Position numbers and translations under genes: made by a program. This document shows positions 1 to 6,433 of a DNA stretch of 17,910 nt, piece by piece. The stretch is from an uncultured Clostridia bacterium. Its GTDB lineage: Bacteria; Bacillota; Clostridia; TANB77; CAG-508. How positions within the stretch are numbered: the first letter of the stretch is position 1; each line of letters opens with the position of its first letter. The notes beneath the pieces are model-generated. The model worked only from the letters and a program-made list of their open reading frames with translations. It was not told where the DNA came from and made no database searches. The DNA lies in the NCBI GenBank assembly GCA_934169535.1, contig CAKPOC010000020.1, positions 1 to 17,910 of the forward strand. Direction: 5' to 3'.

Positions 1-90
1 CATGATATTCTACTTCATTTACAAAAAATAACTTTATATGCAGTCAAAATTGAAGAAAATCAATTAATTATAAAATTGACTGCATATTGA
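1..90 (+). CDS. 3' end of an unidentified ORF, possibly a recombinase tail
   Basis: The frame beginning at base 1 is open for 29 codons and stops at TGA 88-90. It reads as a mixed charged/hydrophobic C-terminus (…KIEENQLIIKLTAY). The codon composition resembles real coding sequence of this genome, but the fragment is too short to assign. A C-terminal strand of this type directly beside a truncated gene would suit a site-specific recombinase, but I cannot show that. The last codons overlap the TTGACTGCAT repeats described separately. It could equally be a chance open frame. Confidence 0.3.
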   Translation, partial: HDILLHLQKITLYAVKIEENQLIIKLTAY

Positions 91-97
91 CTGCATT
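37..97. repeat. TTGACTGCAT repeat cluster (one inverted, two tandem copies)
   Basis: TATGCAGTCAA (37-47) is the exact reverse complement of TTGACTGCATA (76-86), which is followed immediately by a second direct copy TTGACTGCATT (87-97). This gives an 11-bp inverted pair plus an 11-bp tandem repeat inside 61 bases. The position, between an ORF tail and a gene lacking its 5' end, would suit a recombinase core or arm-type site, but no second attachment copy is visible in the window. Confidence 0.6.
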
Positions 98-104
98 TAC
101 TTAA

Positions 105-998
105 AGATTTATAAGTTTTATACTCACATTTTTAAATGCTGACTTTTCAAGTGTAGAGAATGCATATAATACTTTCTTTGTTTATTACGGACTTGAAGGA
201 CTTAATTACATAGATGAAATAAAAGAAAAATATCCAATAGAATACACTACTAGATATGTATCAACAAAGAAATTCTTAGATTATTATAATAAAGCCTTTG
301 ACTTAGTAAATACAGATTATATAAAATTTCAAAATGATATAAGAAAAACAGTTGATTTTGTATTTGATTTACACGGTAATACAAGCTCATTAGAGGTAGA
401 TAAATATTCTAAATTTAAGGCATACTCTACAGTTGTTGATTTAATGGGGCAATTTTCTCCACAAATACGTTTAGGTATAGTAAAAAGTTTACCTAAAAAT
501 ATGCCTCCAAAAATGACTACTAAACAAGTTGAGAAATTAGCCTATGATATTGCTAATAAAAAAGTTGATGACGTTGTTGGCTATGTATATGAAAGTTCAT
601 CTCATTTTGCTTTAGCTTATATTGCATTAAATGATTTAATACAAAACTCAAAAAGAAGCATCAGTGTTTGCCAAAATTGTGGAAGATATTATTTACAATA
701 CTCAGGAAAAGAAGTTTATTGTGAATTACCTAATACAGATGGAAGTCCAACTTGTAAATCATATGCTTCCCGTAAAGCTTATGATAATAAGATAGTGGAA
801 GATGAGGCAGAACTTGCATATAAAAGAGATTACCAAAGAAGAATAACGCAAGTATATCGTGCAGACAAAAAACAAAAAGAACAAATTAAAAAAGAGTATC
901 TTGTTTGGAAAACTAATGCAAGAAAACAATTGAAATTGTATAGGGAAAATAAAATTTCTAAAGAAGAGTTTTGTGATTGGATAGAGAAAAATAAATAA
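105..998 (+). pseudogene. 5'-truncated DUF6076-like zinc-finger protein
   Basis: The frame is open from the codon after TAA 102-104 to TAA 996-998, about 297 codons, and reads as protein throughout (for example ENAYNTFFVYYGLEG near 156-200). There is no ATG, GTG or TTG in frame until ATG 444, so the natural start and N-terminus are missing. Counting from the ATG at 444, cysteines C76, C79, C93 and C104 form a CxxC…C…C zinc ribbon, followed by a Lys/Glu-rich, probably coiled tail ending FCDWIEKNK. This layout matches DUF6076 proteins, which are common on Clostridia integrative elements and have no established function. The upstream repeat cluster and ORF tail suggest that recombination removed the 5' end. 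A 184-residue product from ATG 444 is possible but has no good ribosome binding site. Confidence 0.6.
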
Positions 999-1068
999 TT
1001 ATGCAAATATTATAGACATTTCAAAGGAAATGTTACAAAATGATGAGCATAGAAGGTAAGTTAAGCAG

Positions 1069-1081
1069 ATGTGTAGTTGCC
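1069..1081 (+). repeat. Direct repeat copy a in the toxin 5' UTR
   Basis: ATGTGTAGTTGCC recurs with one mismatch as ATGTGTAGTTTCC at 1270-1282. The two copies lie in the same orientation at opposite ends of the toxin transcription unit. An antisense RNA from the far end therefore carries the complement of this 5' UTR copy, as with DRa/DRb of the pAD1 fst (par) locus. Confidence 0.65.
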
Positions 1082-1121
1082 CTCAACCTTGATTTCTTAT
1101 CAAGAGTTAGGGGGTGCGGCT
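1079..1121 (+). promoter_or_regulatory. Hairpin sequestering the toxin Shine-Dalgarno sequence
   Basis: TTGAT 1089-1093 pairs with ATCAA 1099-1103. The stem extends through C1088:G1104, AAC 1085-1087 with GTT 1106-1108 (A1105 bulged) and CCCT 1080-1083 with GGGG 1110-1113. The paired 3' arm contains the only purine-rich SD candidate (AGGGGG, 1109-1114) seven bases before ATG 1122. Translation should therefore be self-inhibited, as in characterised type I toxin mRNAs. Confidence 0.6.
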
Positions 1122-1232
1122 ATGTTAGAAATTTTTGCATTCCTAGTAATAGGTTTAATGATTTCAATAACAATAAATTTAGCCTTGCTATGTATCATAT
1201 ACATACAATGGGTTAATAAACAGATAAAATAA
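1122..1232 (+). CDS. Small hydrophobic peptide, probable type I toxin (36 aa)
   Basis: ATG 1122 to TAA 1230-1232 encodes 36 residues: a short acidic start (MLEIF), one long hydrophobic helix at about residues 4-29 (…GLMISITINLALLCIIYI…), and a polar, basic end (QWVNKQIK). This is the size and layout of membrane-acting type I toxins such as Fst and the Hol-Tox peptides, though it has no motif I could tie to a named family. The case rests on context: an SD-hiding 5' hairpin, a direct repeat in the 5' UTR, a bidirectional terminator just after the stop, and a strong antisense promoter beyond it. A possible sense promoter (TTGTGA 971-976, AATAAT 994-999) is weak. Inferred role: membrane depolarising toxin held off by the antisense RNA, stabilising the mobile element. 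Confidence 0.65.
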   Translation: MLEIFAFLVIGLMISITINLALLCIIYIQWVNKQIK

Positions 1233-1324
1233 AAAGACTACACATTGCTTAAAAAACGATTACAGAGCAATGTGTAGTTTCCAATTTATTTGGGCAACCA
1301 CGCTTTTGTGATTACTTACTTTCT
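1233..1324 (-). ncRNA. Predicted antisense antitoxin RNA
   Basis: The promoter at 1331-1360 on the minus strand should start transcription near 1324, and the hairpin at 1237-1278 followed by U-rich sequence (CTTTTTATTTTA on this strand) should end it near 1230. The RNA of about 90 nt would overlap the 3' end of the toxin mRNA. It would also carry GGAAACTACACAT, complementary to the toxin 5' UTR repeat at 1069-1081 next to the SD hairpin. This is the geometry of RNA II of the fst locus. The ends are predictions. Confidence 0.5.
1237..1278. terminator. Bidirectional terminator between toxin and antisense RNA
   Basis: ACTACACATTGCT (1237-1249) and AGCAATGTGTAGT (1266-1278) form a perfect 13-bp stem with a 16-nt loop. 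A U-tract follows on the minus strand (CTTTTTATTTTA), while the plus strand has only TTTCC, so termination should be stronger for the antisense RNA. The right arm is part of the second direct repeat. The toxin 5' UTR copy can therefore also pair with the left arm in a long-range 5'-3' fold. Confidence 0.75.
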
Positions 1325-1330
1325 ATATTT

Positions 1331-1360
1331 ATTATACTCTAATTATATATAAAAAGTCAA
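1331..1360 (-). promoter_or_regulatory. Sigma-A promoter of the antisense RNA
   Basis: Read on the minus strand, TTGACT (1360-1355) and a perfect TATAAT (1336-1331) are separated by 18 bases. No minus-strand coding sequence lies downstream, so its only sensible product is the antisense RNA across the toxin gene. Confidence 0.65.
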
Positions 1361-1486
1361 TAAATATAAAAAATTTTCACAACATAAATTTTTATAAAAT
1401 AAAAAATATTAACTTATTTCATATGCACCTATTAAATGTGTATTTTTATTTTATAGTGTATTTTATTGATAAACGATAAAAAAGTA

Positions 1487-1515
1487 TTGACAAACAAAAA
1501 AAGACGATATATACT
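1487..1515 (+). promoter_or_regulatory. Promoter of the DUF2975/XRE/DUF4173 operon
   Basis: TTGACA (1487-1492), a 17-base spacer and TATACT (1510-1515) form a near-consensus sigma-A promoter, with AGGAGG and ATG 1543 following. Just upstream, GATAAACGATAA (1468-1479) is a short GATAA direct repeat and a candidate operator for the XRE regulator encoded in the operon. The operator role is a guess. Confidence 0.75.
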
Positions 1516-1542
1516 TATGCAAAATGAAGGAGGAATTGGTTA

Positions 1543-2058
1543 ATGAAAATCTTAGGAGAAAAAAGTTTATCATCAAAGGTTATTATAGGACTTAATATAC
1601 TTTTTACTATAATTGGTATTATTGACATATGGGTATTAAGTACAATAATAAAAATATTATGTCATATTGTTATGAACGAAAATATACAAAATAACATATT
1701 TGATCTTATGTTTTTTAGTATGATTATAACTACAGGAATAATAGCACTTTTTATTATTTATCAATTTATTAAAATATTTAAAAATTTAAAAAGCAATATA
1801 TTATTCTGTGAAGATAATTCTAAAAGATTAAGTATAGTTAGCAATAGTTGCTTTATACTAAGTACACTATATTTGATTATAGCAATATTTATATTCTTAA
1901 TAATGAGTAAAGTAATGGAAAAATTTATATATTATATATTTGCTTTTTCAATAATACTAATGGTTATTTTTGTTGTTGCTGGGATAGGAATAAAGATACT
2001 ATGTGAAATATATAAAAAAGCGATTGAATATAAAGAAGAAAACGATTTTACAATATAG
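1543..2058 (+). CDS. DUF2975 (YoaS-like) four-helix membrane protein
   Basis: 171 residues; start ATG 1543 is fixed by AGGAGG at 1529-1534. Four hydrophobic segments at about residues 13-36, 53-78, 102-124 and 130-155 leave short loops and a charged cytoplasmic tail (KKAIEYKEENDF). Size, helix count and the directly following YozG-like XRE gene match the DUF2975/YoaS family, which pairs with YozG in Bacillus subtilis and many Clostridia. The biochemical function of DUF2975 is not established. It is the first gene of an apparent four-gene operon under the promoter at 1487. The pairing suggests a membrane component whose expression, or signalling, is linked to the small DNA-binding protein. The family call comes from pattern and synteny, not alignment. 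Confidence 0.65.
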   Translation: MKILGEKSLSSKVIIGLNILFTIIGIIDIWVLSTIIKILCHIVMNENIQNNIFDLMFFSMIITTGIIALFIIYQFIKIFKNLKSNILFCEDNSKRLSIVSNSCFILSTLYLIIAIFIFLIMSKVMEKFIYYIFAFSIILMVIFVVAGIGIKILCEIYKKAIEYKEENDFTI

Positions 2059-2074
2059 GAAAGGAAGAAAAATA

Positions 2075-2278
2075 ATGCCAATTATTGTTAATGTAGATGT
2101 AATGTTAGCTAAAAGAAAGATGTCTTCTGGAGAACTTGCGGAAAAAGTTGGAATAACTCCTGCTAATCTTTCAATACTAAAAACAAATAAAGCAAAAGCA
2201 ATAAGATTTGCAACATTAGAAAAGATTTGTGAAATTTTAGATTGTAAACCAGGAGATATATTAGATTATGAAAAATAA
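2075..2278 (+). CDS. YozG-like XRE-family transcriptional regulator
   Basis: 67 residues from ATG 2075, with AAAGGAAG upstream and 16 bases after the DUF2975 stop. The opening MPIIVNVDVMLAKRKMS, the helix-turn-helix at about residues 17-38 (GELAEKVGITPANLSILK) and the ending CKPGDILDYEK are the hallmark of the Cro/CI-type YozG family. A longer frame reaches back to 2003 inside DUF2975, but that start lacks an SD and overlaps the upstream gene, so ATG 2075 is chosen. It probably binds DNA as a dimer and may regulate its own operon; GATAAACGATAA near the promoter is a candidate site. The overall family call is confident, the target is inferred. Confidence 0.85.
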   Translation: MPIIVNVDVMLAKRKMSSGELAEKVGITPANLSILKTNKAKAIRFATLEKICEILDCKPGDILDYEK

Positions 2279-2293
2279 AGGGGAAATAATGAT

Positions 2294-4302
2294 ATGGAAA
2301 TTATAGGAAGTATTATATTATCGATAACTCGGATCAATTTTATTTTATGGTAAAGAAATAGGTATTTCAATGATATTATTTGAAATAATATCAAATGGAA
2401 TTGTATATTATATACTTCATAAGAAAAATAAAGTACAAAATAAAGCTGGAATGTTACTTATTATACCAATATTTTTACTAAGTAGTACATACTTTATATT
2501 TGCAAATAAAACATTTTACATAACTAATATTTTTGTGATATTAGCACTTAACTTGATTATGTATGTAACTTTAACAAATAAAAAAGACTACTTAACAAAT
2601 TATTTATATCGTACATTTCAATTAGTAACAGAAACAATTTCAGGCTATAAAGAGGGAATTGATTTAAGCAAAGAAAAAACAATAGAACATATAACCAAAA
2701 GTAGAAATATCAACAAAGATAATATTAAAAAAATTGCAACATCAGTATTAGTAGTAACCGTTGTTGTAGGAGTAGTTTTAGTGTTGTTAGCATCAGCAGA
2801 TATGATATTTGCAAACTTATTTTCTGGTATAGGAAGGTTATTACAAAATGTAAATATAGGAACTACCTTTAGCTTTATAATAAGAGTGGTAATTATAGTT
2901 ATCACATATTTATTGTTTTTAAGTTTAATTTTAAAACTTCAAAAAGAATATAAAAAAGAAGAGAAAGAACTAAAAGATAGTAAAGGAAAATATACTTTTA
3001 CAATAAAATTGCTTTTAATAGCATTAAATATAGTATATTTAGTATTTTGTTTTATCCAAGTACAATCTTTATTTGCTAAAATAAATATGAGCGCATCATT
3101 TGATTATGCAAATTATGCAAGAACTGGTTTCTTTCAACTTATGTTTGTTTCATTTATAAACTTTGGAGTTATATTAGTATCTAATAGCTACAATGAAAAA
3201 AGAGAAAATATCATAAAAATATTAAACTTATTGCTTGTTTTATTTACCATTATAATAGCCATATCATCGATGTATAGAATGTATATGTATGAAATGGAAT
3301 ATGGATTAACATATTTAAGGACTTTTGTTTATATAATATTAATTGCAGAAATAATAGCATTTATTCCAGTAATAGTATATATTTTTAATGAAAAGTTTGA
3401 TTTTATGAAATGGTGTTTTATAGTAGGAATTTCTACTTATTGCATAGCAAATTATATGAATATAGAAAGTATTATTGTAAGCAAAAATATTAACAGAAAT
3501 AATACACATCCAATAGATTATGAATATATATTTAGTATTATTAGTGAAGATAGCTACAACGTTTTAGAAGAGAAATTACAAAAAGAAGATATAACCAAAA
3601 AAGGAAAATTAGACATTTTAAATATTTTGTTAGAAATGGCAAATAATAAAAAAGATTTGAGTTGGCAGGAATTTAATATTTCAAAATATAAAATGAAAAA
3701 AAGAAATATTGATATACAAGAATTAAATATAGAAATAGAAAAAACAAGAGAAGAAATAAAAGAAGAGGAAAAAGTCAACGAAATTATATTAAAAGAACCC
3801 GAAAGTTATATATACAATGAGACTGTAAACAAAGACGAAACATATTTTGTAGAACAGGTAGATGCAGTTATGGGAACAGCAATATGGAAAATAGGAAAAC
3901 TGACCGATAATGGAAAAAAATATAACATAATGAACACAATAGAAGTAACAACTCCTAGCAAAATAAAATTCTTTGAAAATGGATTAGGCTTTATAGAAAA
4001 ACCAACGAGTATATATTGTGGAAAATCAGAATTACTAATAACACACGATTCTGGGAAAACTTTTGAAAGCATAACATTTCCAGATGGCGTTTTTACATTA
4101 TCAGATTCAAATCGGAGAAAAATGGGAAAACTGCTATGATTATTTTTACTTACCAACGAAAGAAGAAGATGGAACATTAATAGTATTAGTTTCTGGAGGC
4201 TATGAAGGTGGATATAATCAAGGAAAGACAAGAGCTAAGTACATTTCTAAAGACAATGGACATACTTGGCAATTTATAGAAGAAATATGGAAAGAGGTGT
4301 AA
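2294..4302 (+). pseudogene. DUF4153/DUF4173-type membrane protein with BNR-like C-terminus, split by two +1 frameshifts
   Basis: AAGGGG at 2278-2283 serves ATG 2294 (or 2289). Reading starts MEIIGSIILSIT, must move +1 at 2330 to continue GSILFYGKEIGIS…, runs open to 4112 (…FTLSDSN), then must move +1 at 4113 to continue GEKWENCYDYFYLPTK and end at TAA 4300-4302. Joined, it gives about 668 residues: an array of hydrophobic helices over roughly the first 380 (including ASADMIFANLF and ARTGFFQLMFVSF, typical of DUF4153/DUF4173), a charged coiled stretch, then a BNR/sialidase-like repeat pair (HDSGKTF and KDNGHTW). At both sites the zero-frame codon is CGG and deleting one base (C, or the preceding T) restores the protein. 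ATG 2370 could restart a 589-residue form lacking N-terminus and tail. Function unknown. It could be a dead gene, a sequencing artefact or recoded. Confidence 0.7.
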
Positions 4303-4305
4303 AAG

Positions 4306-5055
4306 TTGAAAAAATCTGACAAAGTTATGTATTCTATTATAAAAATAATTGGAATAATAGCAATAGTGTTAATATCATATTTTATAATATTTTCTATAAT
4401 GCATTTAATGAATACAACAGAATATTCAAAAATATTAATAGATATGAATATATATAAAACATTTTATACTATTCTAAATTTCGTGTCTCAAATAGCAATT
4501 CCTATTTTATTAATTATGTTTCTTATTGCTATACCATATTTCATTGTATTTCTTATTATTTCTGTGTTTTTTATAAGGAAATATGTTAAATATAATGGTG
4601 AAAAGAAAAAACAAATGATAAAGATAATTATATTATGTATATTAACAATTTGTTTTGTAATAAAAGGTGTATCATTGATGCCATTGACTACAAAATATAA
4701 GGTAAATGTAAATGCAAAAGTAAATGAAGTATCGAATCTTGAAATTAAAGAGTTTTTGAAAGAAGAAATAACAGGAAATAAATACATATATAAAATTGAA
4801 ATTACACAGGGGTTTCCAGATGATTATAATGTAAATATATTTTATCAAGATACAACTAAAAAAGTAGAAAAGGCATTCTTGTCAGATTATAATTATGATT
4901 TTATAATTAGAAATGCGAAAAACATAACAAATGAATTGACTATTAAATCAATAATAGTGACTTTAATAGGAGATATATTATGTATTTATTTTCTAATATA
5001 TGTACTAAAAGAGTTTAAGAGAATATCAATAATAAATGCAGAATCAAGTATTTAA
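4306..5055 (+). CDS. Unrecognised membrane protein
   Basis: 249 residues starting at TTG 4306, chosen because GAGGTG (4294-4299) sits seven bases upstream and overlaps the end of the preceding gene, which suggests translational coupling. Hydrophobic segments lie at about residues 9-34, 56-90 (probably two helices), 104-122 and 212-235. Between the last two is a soluble region of some 85 residues with beta-like alternation (YIYKIEITQGF…VNIFYQD), predicted to be extracellular. The end is a basic tail. I recognise no family. It is the last gene of the operon and is followed by a strong terminator, so it may act with the DUF2975 or DUF4173-like membrane proteins. Confidence 0.7.
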   Translation: MKKSDKVMYSIIKIIGIIAIVLISYFIIFSIMHLMNTTEYSKILIDMNIYKTFYTILNFVSQIAIPILLIMFLIAIPYFIVFLIISVFFIRKYVKYNGEKKKQMIKIIILCILTICFVIKGVSLMPLTTKYKVNVNAKVNEVSNLEIKEFLKEEITGNKYIYKIEITQGFPDDYNVNIFYQDTTKKVEKAFLSDYNYDFIIRNAKNITNELTIKSIIVTLIGDILCIYFLIYVLKEFKRISIINAESSI

Positions 5056-5084
5056 TTTTGTATGAGAAAAAGCATATTTCTATA

Positions 5085-5118
5085 AAGAAAAGTCCTAATT
5101 TAATTCAGGACTTTTCTT
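5085..5118. terminator. Bidirectional terminator between convergent genes
   Basis: AAGAAAAGTCCT (5085-5096) and AGGACTTTTCTT (5107-5118) form a perfect 12-bp stem with a 10-nt loop. The arms are A-rich on the left and U-rich on the right, so the structure works on both strands. It ends the plus-strand operon and the minus-strand relaxase remnant. Confidence 0.85.
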
Positions 5119-5125
5119 AATCTAT

Positions 5126-5317
5126 CTAGTTATACTTTTCTCTCTTCTGTTCTTTTACAAATTGTTTTCTTTCTTCTTCCAACTTCTGATGAAGCTCAAA
5201 TTCCTTAATTTTTTCCAATCTTTTAAAAATACTATCACAATGTCTTATTTCTTCAGCAAGTGGTGTAATTTTTTTAGAAATTTCTACAATTTTACTTTCC
5301 ATATTTACCAAGTTCAT
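5126..5317 (-). pseudogene. C-terminal remnant of a mobilisation relaxase
   Basis: The minus-strand frame encodes a helical, charged tail: MESKIVEISKKITPLAEEIR, then HCDSIF and a Lys/Glu-rich end. This matches the C-terminus of Clostridia mobilisation relaxases (pattern I…I…ISxxI…LxxEIxxCxxI…ER…KE). The relaxase catalytic domain is absent: directly upstream is TnpV sequence in another frame. The junction lies at about 5295-5320. The ATG at 5317 is probably incidental and the frame is unlikely to make a functional protein. It is best read as the scar of a deletion in a mobilisable element. Confidence 0.55.
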
Positions 5318-5432
5318 TAGGATTTACACTAGCTGTATCAACTAGATTAGGATAGTAATAATCGCTTTTTCTTATATATTCAATACCAGTTTTTTCATCT
5401 ATAAATCTTTCTTTTAATTCTTTATCTTCCAT
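5292..5432 (-). pseudogene. tnpV: TnpV transposon protein, N-terminal fragment
   Basis: The start is the minus-strand ATG at 5432-5430, served by AAAGGAG (around 5449-5443). It encodes 46 residues, MEDKELKERFIDEK… then GDYYYP-like SDYYYPNL and ELGKYGK, then a stop. This is the opening of TnpV, a small protein of Clostridia Tn4451-type and related elements. TnpV is normally about 110-130 residues and continues after LGKYG with an LRLxYLKE-type segment. Here it breaks off exactly at that point into the relaxase tail. It lies 25 bases downstream of the repA remnant on the same strand, the order found in mobilisable elements. An upstream frame extends to 5474, but the SD favours 5432. Confidence 0.6.
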
Positions 5433-5457
5433 AGTTTTAATTCTCCTTTTCAAAATT

Positions 5458-6009
5458 TTAAAATTTATTTGCATATAAAAAATCTAAATTATCATATTTT
5501 CTTTGTTCGTAGTTGCAATAACTGTTTTTGGAATTTTGCATATTATTTCTTTTATTATTATTTATATATTTATAATTTGGTCGTAAATTTTCCGTATCCT
5601 GAGTCGTAGAATTTACGATTCTGGAGTCGGAATTTTTACGATTCATTATCTTATCTTGTGATATATGATTGATTCTTCCAACATATATTAAATTTGGTTT
5701 ATTTTTTCCTTGCCTTTTTTCATATATTAGTTTTACATCTGCTAATTGTTTAAATCCTTTTGTAACTGTTTTATCTGATAAATTAAGTTTATCTTGTAAT
5801 TCCTTTCTTGGAAATATTAGGTATATATTGCCCTCTTCATCAATCCAGTTATTCATAGTAGATAACTAATGTCTATATCTTAAAAAGGCATATAATAATA
5901 TACTAGCAGAGCTTAAACTTTTATATAATGGATTTATAAACAATTCTATCGGAACTTGATAATATATATCATCTAAAATTTCATTAGCTTTATAGGGTAT
6001 AAATTCCAT
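5458..6009 (-). pseudogene. RepA_N-type replication initiator, with internal TAG and shortened C-terminus
   Basis: ATG 6009-6007 with a strong AAAGGAG upstream opens a frame that reads MEFIPYKANEILDDIYYQVP, on through SLSSASILLYAFLRYRH, then meets TAG at 5868-5866. It continues in the same frame as LSTMNNWIDEEGNIYLIFPR, then LSDKTVTKGFKQL and a KRQGKNKPNLIYVG segment to the stop at 5460-5458. The reading on both sides of the TAG is the continuous RepA_N winged-helix domain (DxSLSxxNNWIDExG), so the stop replaces the conserved Ser of that motif: a nonsense mutation. An intact 132-residue frame from ATG 5856 lacks the first helices. The end, a short Asn-rich linker with YEQRKYDNL, is the C-terminal motif of element-borne proteins joined directly to the N-domain, suggesting an internal deletion as well. 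TAG serves as a normal stop elsewhere in the window. Confidence 0.7.
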
Positions 6010-6080
6010 TTGATAAGTTCTCCTTTCTTTTTTGTTTTTGAAGAACTTTAAAAATATTGATATTTAGCTAAAAATCTTTT

Positions 6081-6144
6081 TGTTGAAAGTTGTTGAAAGT
6101 TTTTTTGAACTTGAAAAATATTTGTTGAAATTTTTTGTTGATGA
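6081..6144. repeat. TGTTGAAAGT direct repeats upstream of the repA remnant
   Basis: TGTTGAAAGT is present twice in perfect tandem (6081-6090, 6091-6100). Degenerate copies follow (TGTTGAAAT from 6123, TGTTGATGA from 6136), and TTGAACTTGAAAA lies between. They are in the 180-base gap before a RepA_N-type gene, where iterons or operators of such plasmids and elements can sit. The rest of this gap (6010-6180) shows no other gene. An origin role is inference. Confidence 0.45.
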
Positions 6145-6183
6145 AAATAAACATATTTTTTAGAACTTTTCAAAACGCAAAAA

Positions 6184-6224
6184 AATTATGCTATTTCCAA
6201 TTTTTATTGAAAAATAGCATAATT
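6184..6224 (-). terminator. Terminator of the tRNA-Pro transcript
   Basis: AATTATGCTATTT (6184-6196) and AAATAGCATAATT (6212-6224) make a perfect 13-bp stem with a 15-nt loop. On the minus strand it is followed by a T-run (AATTTTTTTGCG), so it should terminate transcription coming from the tRNA gene about 57 bases upstream. Confidence 0.7.
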
Positions 6225-6280
6225 CATAACTTTTGAATTTTTATAAATTCTCTTAAATTCCCTTGAAAAAGGGCTAAATA

Positions 6281-6357
6281 TGGTCGAGGTGACAGGGATC
6301 GAACCTGCGACCTCATGGTCCCAAACCACGCGCGCTACCAACTGCGCTACACCTCGA
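6281..6357 (-). tRNA. tRNA-Pro (anticodon TGG), CCA encoded
   Basis: On the minus strand the gene begins TCGAGGTGTAGCGCAG and ends in ACCTCGA followed by CCA (the plus-strand TGG at 6281-6283). The 7-bp acceptor stem TCGAGGT/ACCTCGA is perfect. The anticodon arm is CGTGG-TTTGGGA-CCATG with anticodon TGG, and the T arm contains the GGTTCGATCC consensus. The 3' end faces the decayed mobile element at 1-6180; tRNA 3' ends are common integration targets. No duplicate of the 3' end is visible in the window. Confidence 0.97.
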
Positions 6358-6386
6358 TTAAGTACCTTTAAATTAAGTACTTATCT

Positions 6387-6415
6387 AATATACCACACTT
6401 TTTTAAATATTTCAA
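6387..6415 (-). promoter_or_regulatory. Promoter of tRNA-Pro
   Basis: Read on the minus strand, TTGAAA (6415-6410), a 17-base spacer and TATATT (6392-6387) give a good sigma-A promoter about 30 bases before the mature tRNA 5' end. The short leader includes an AAGTAC/GTACTT dyad. Confidence 0.65.
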
Positions 6416-6433
6416 TGGTTTTATGAATTTTTT

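Noticed and set aside
2645..4231. Minus-strand open frames opposite the DUF4173-like gene (2645-2905, 3554-3778, 3806-4231)
   Set aside because: They lie antisense to a clear coding frame, have no ribosome binding sites and show low-complexity Ser/Phe/Ile composition typical of AT-rich shadows.
2294..4302. Simple codon reassignment of CGG as explanation for the DUF4173-like gene
   Set aside because: Reading CGG as another amino acid does not restore the frame: both places need a one-base shift, so reassignment alone cannot explain it.
5866..5868. TAG as a sense codon (stop-codon recoding) in the RepA remnant
   Set aside because: TAG ends other intact genes here (DUF2975 at 2056-2058, acyl ligase at 9430-9432) and no special context is seen, so a nonsense mutation is simpler.
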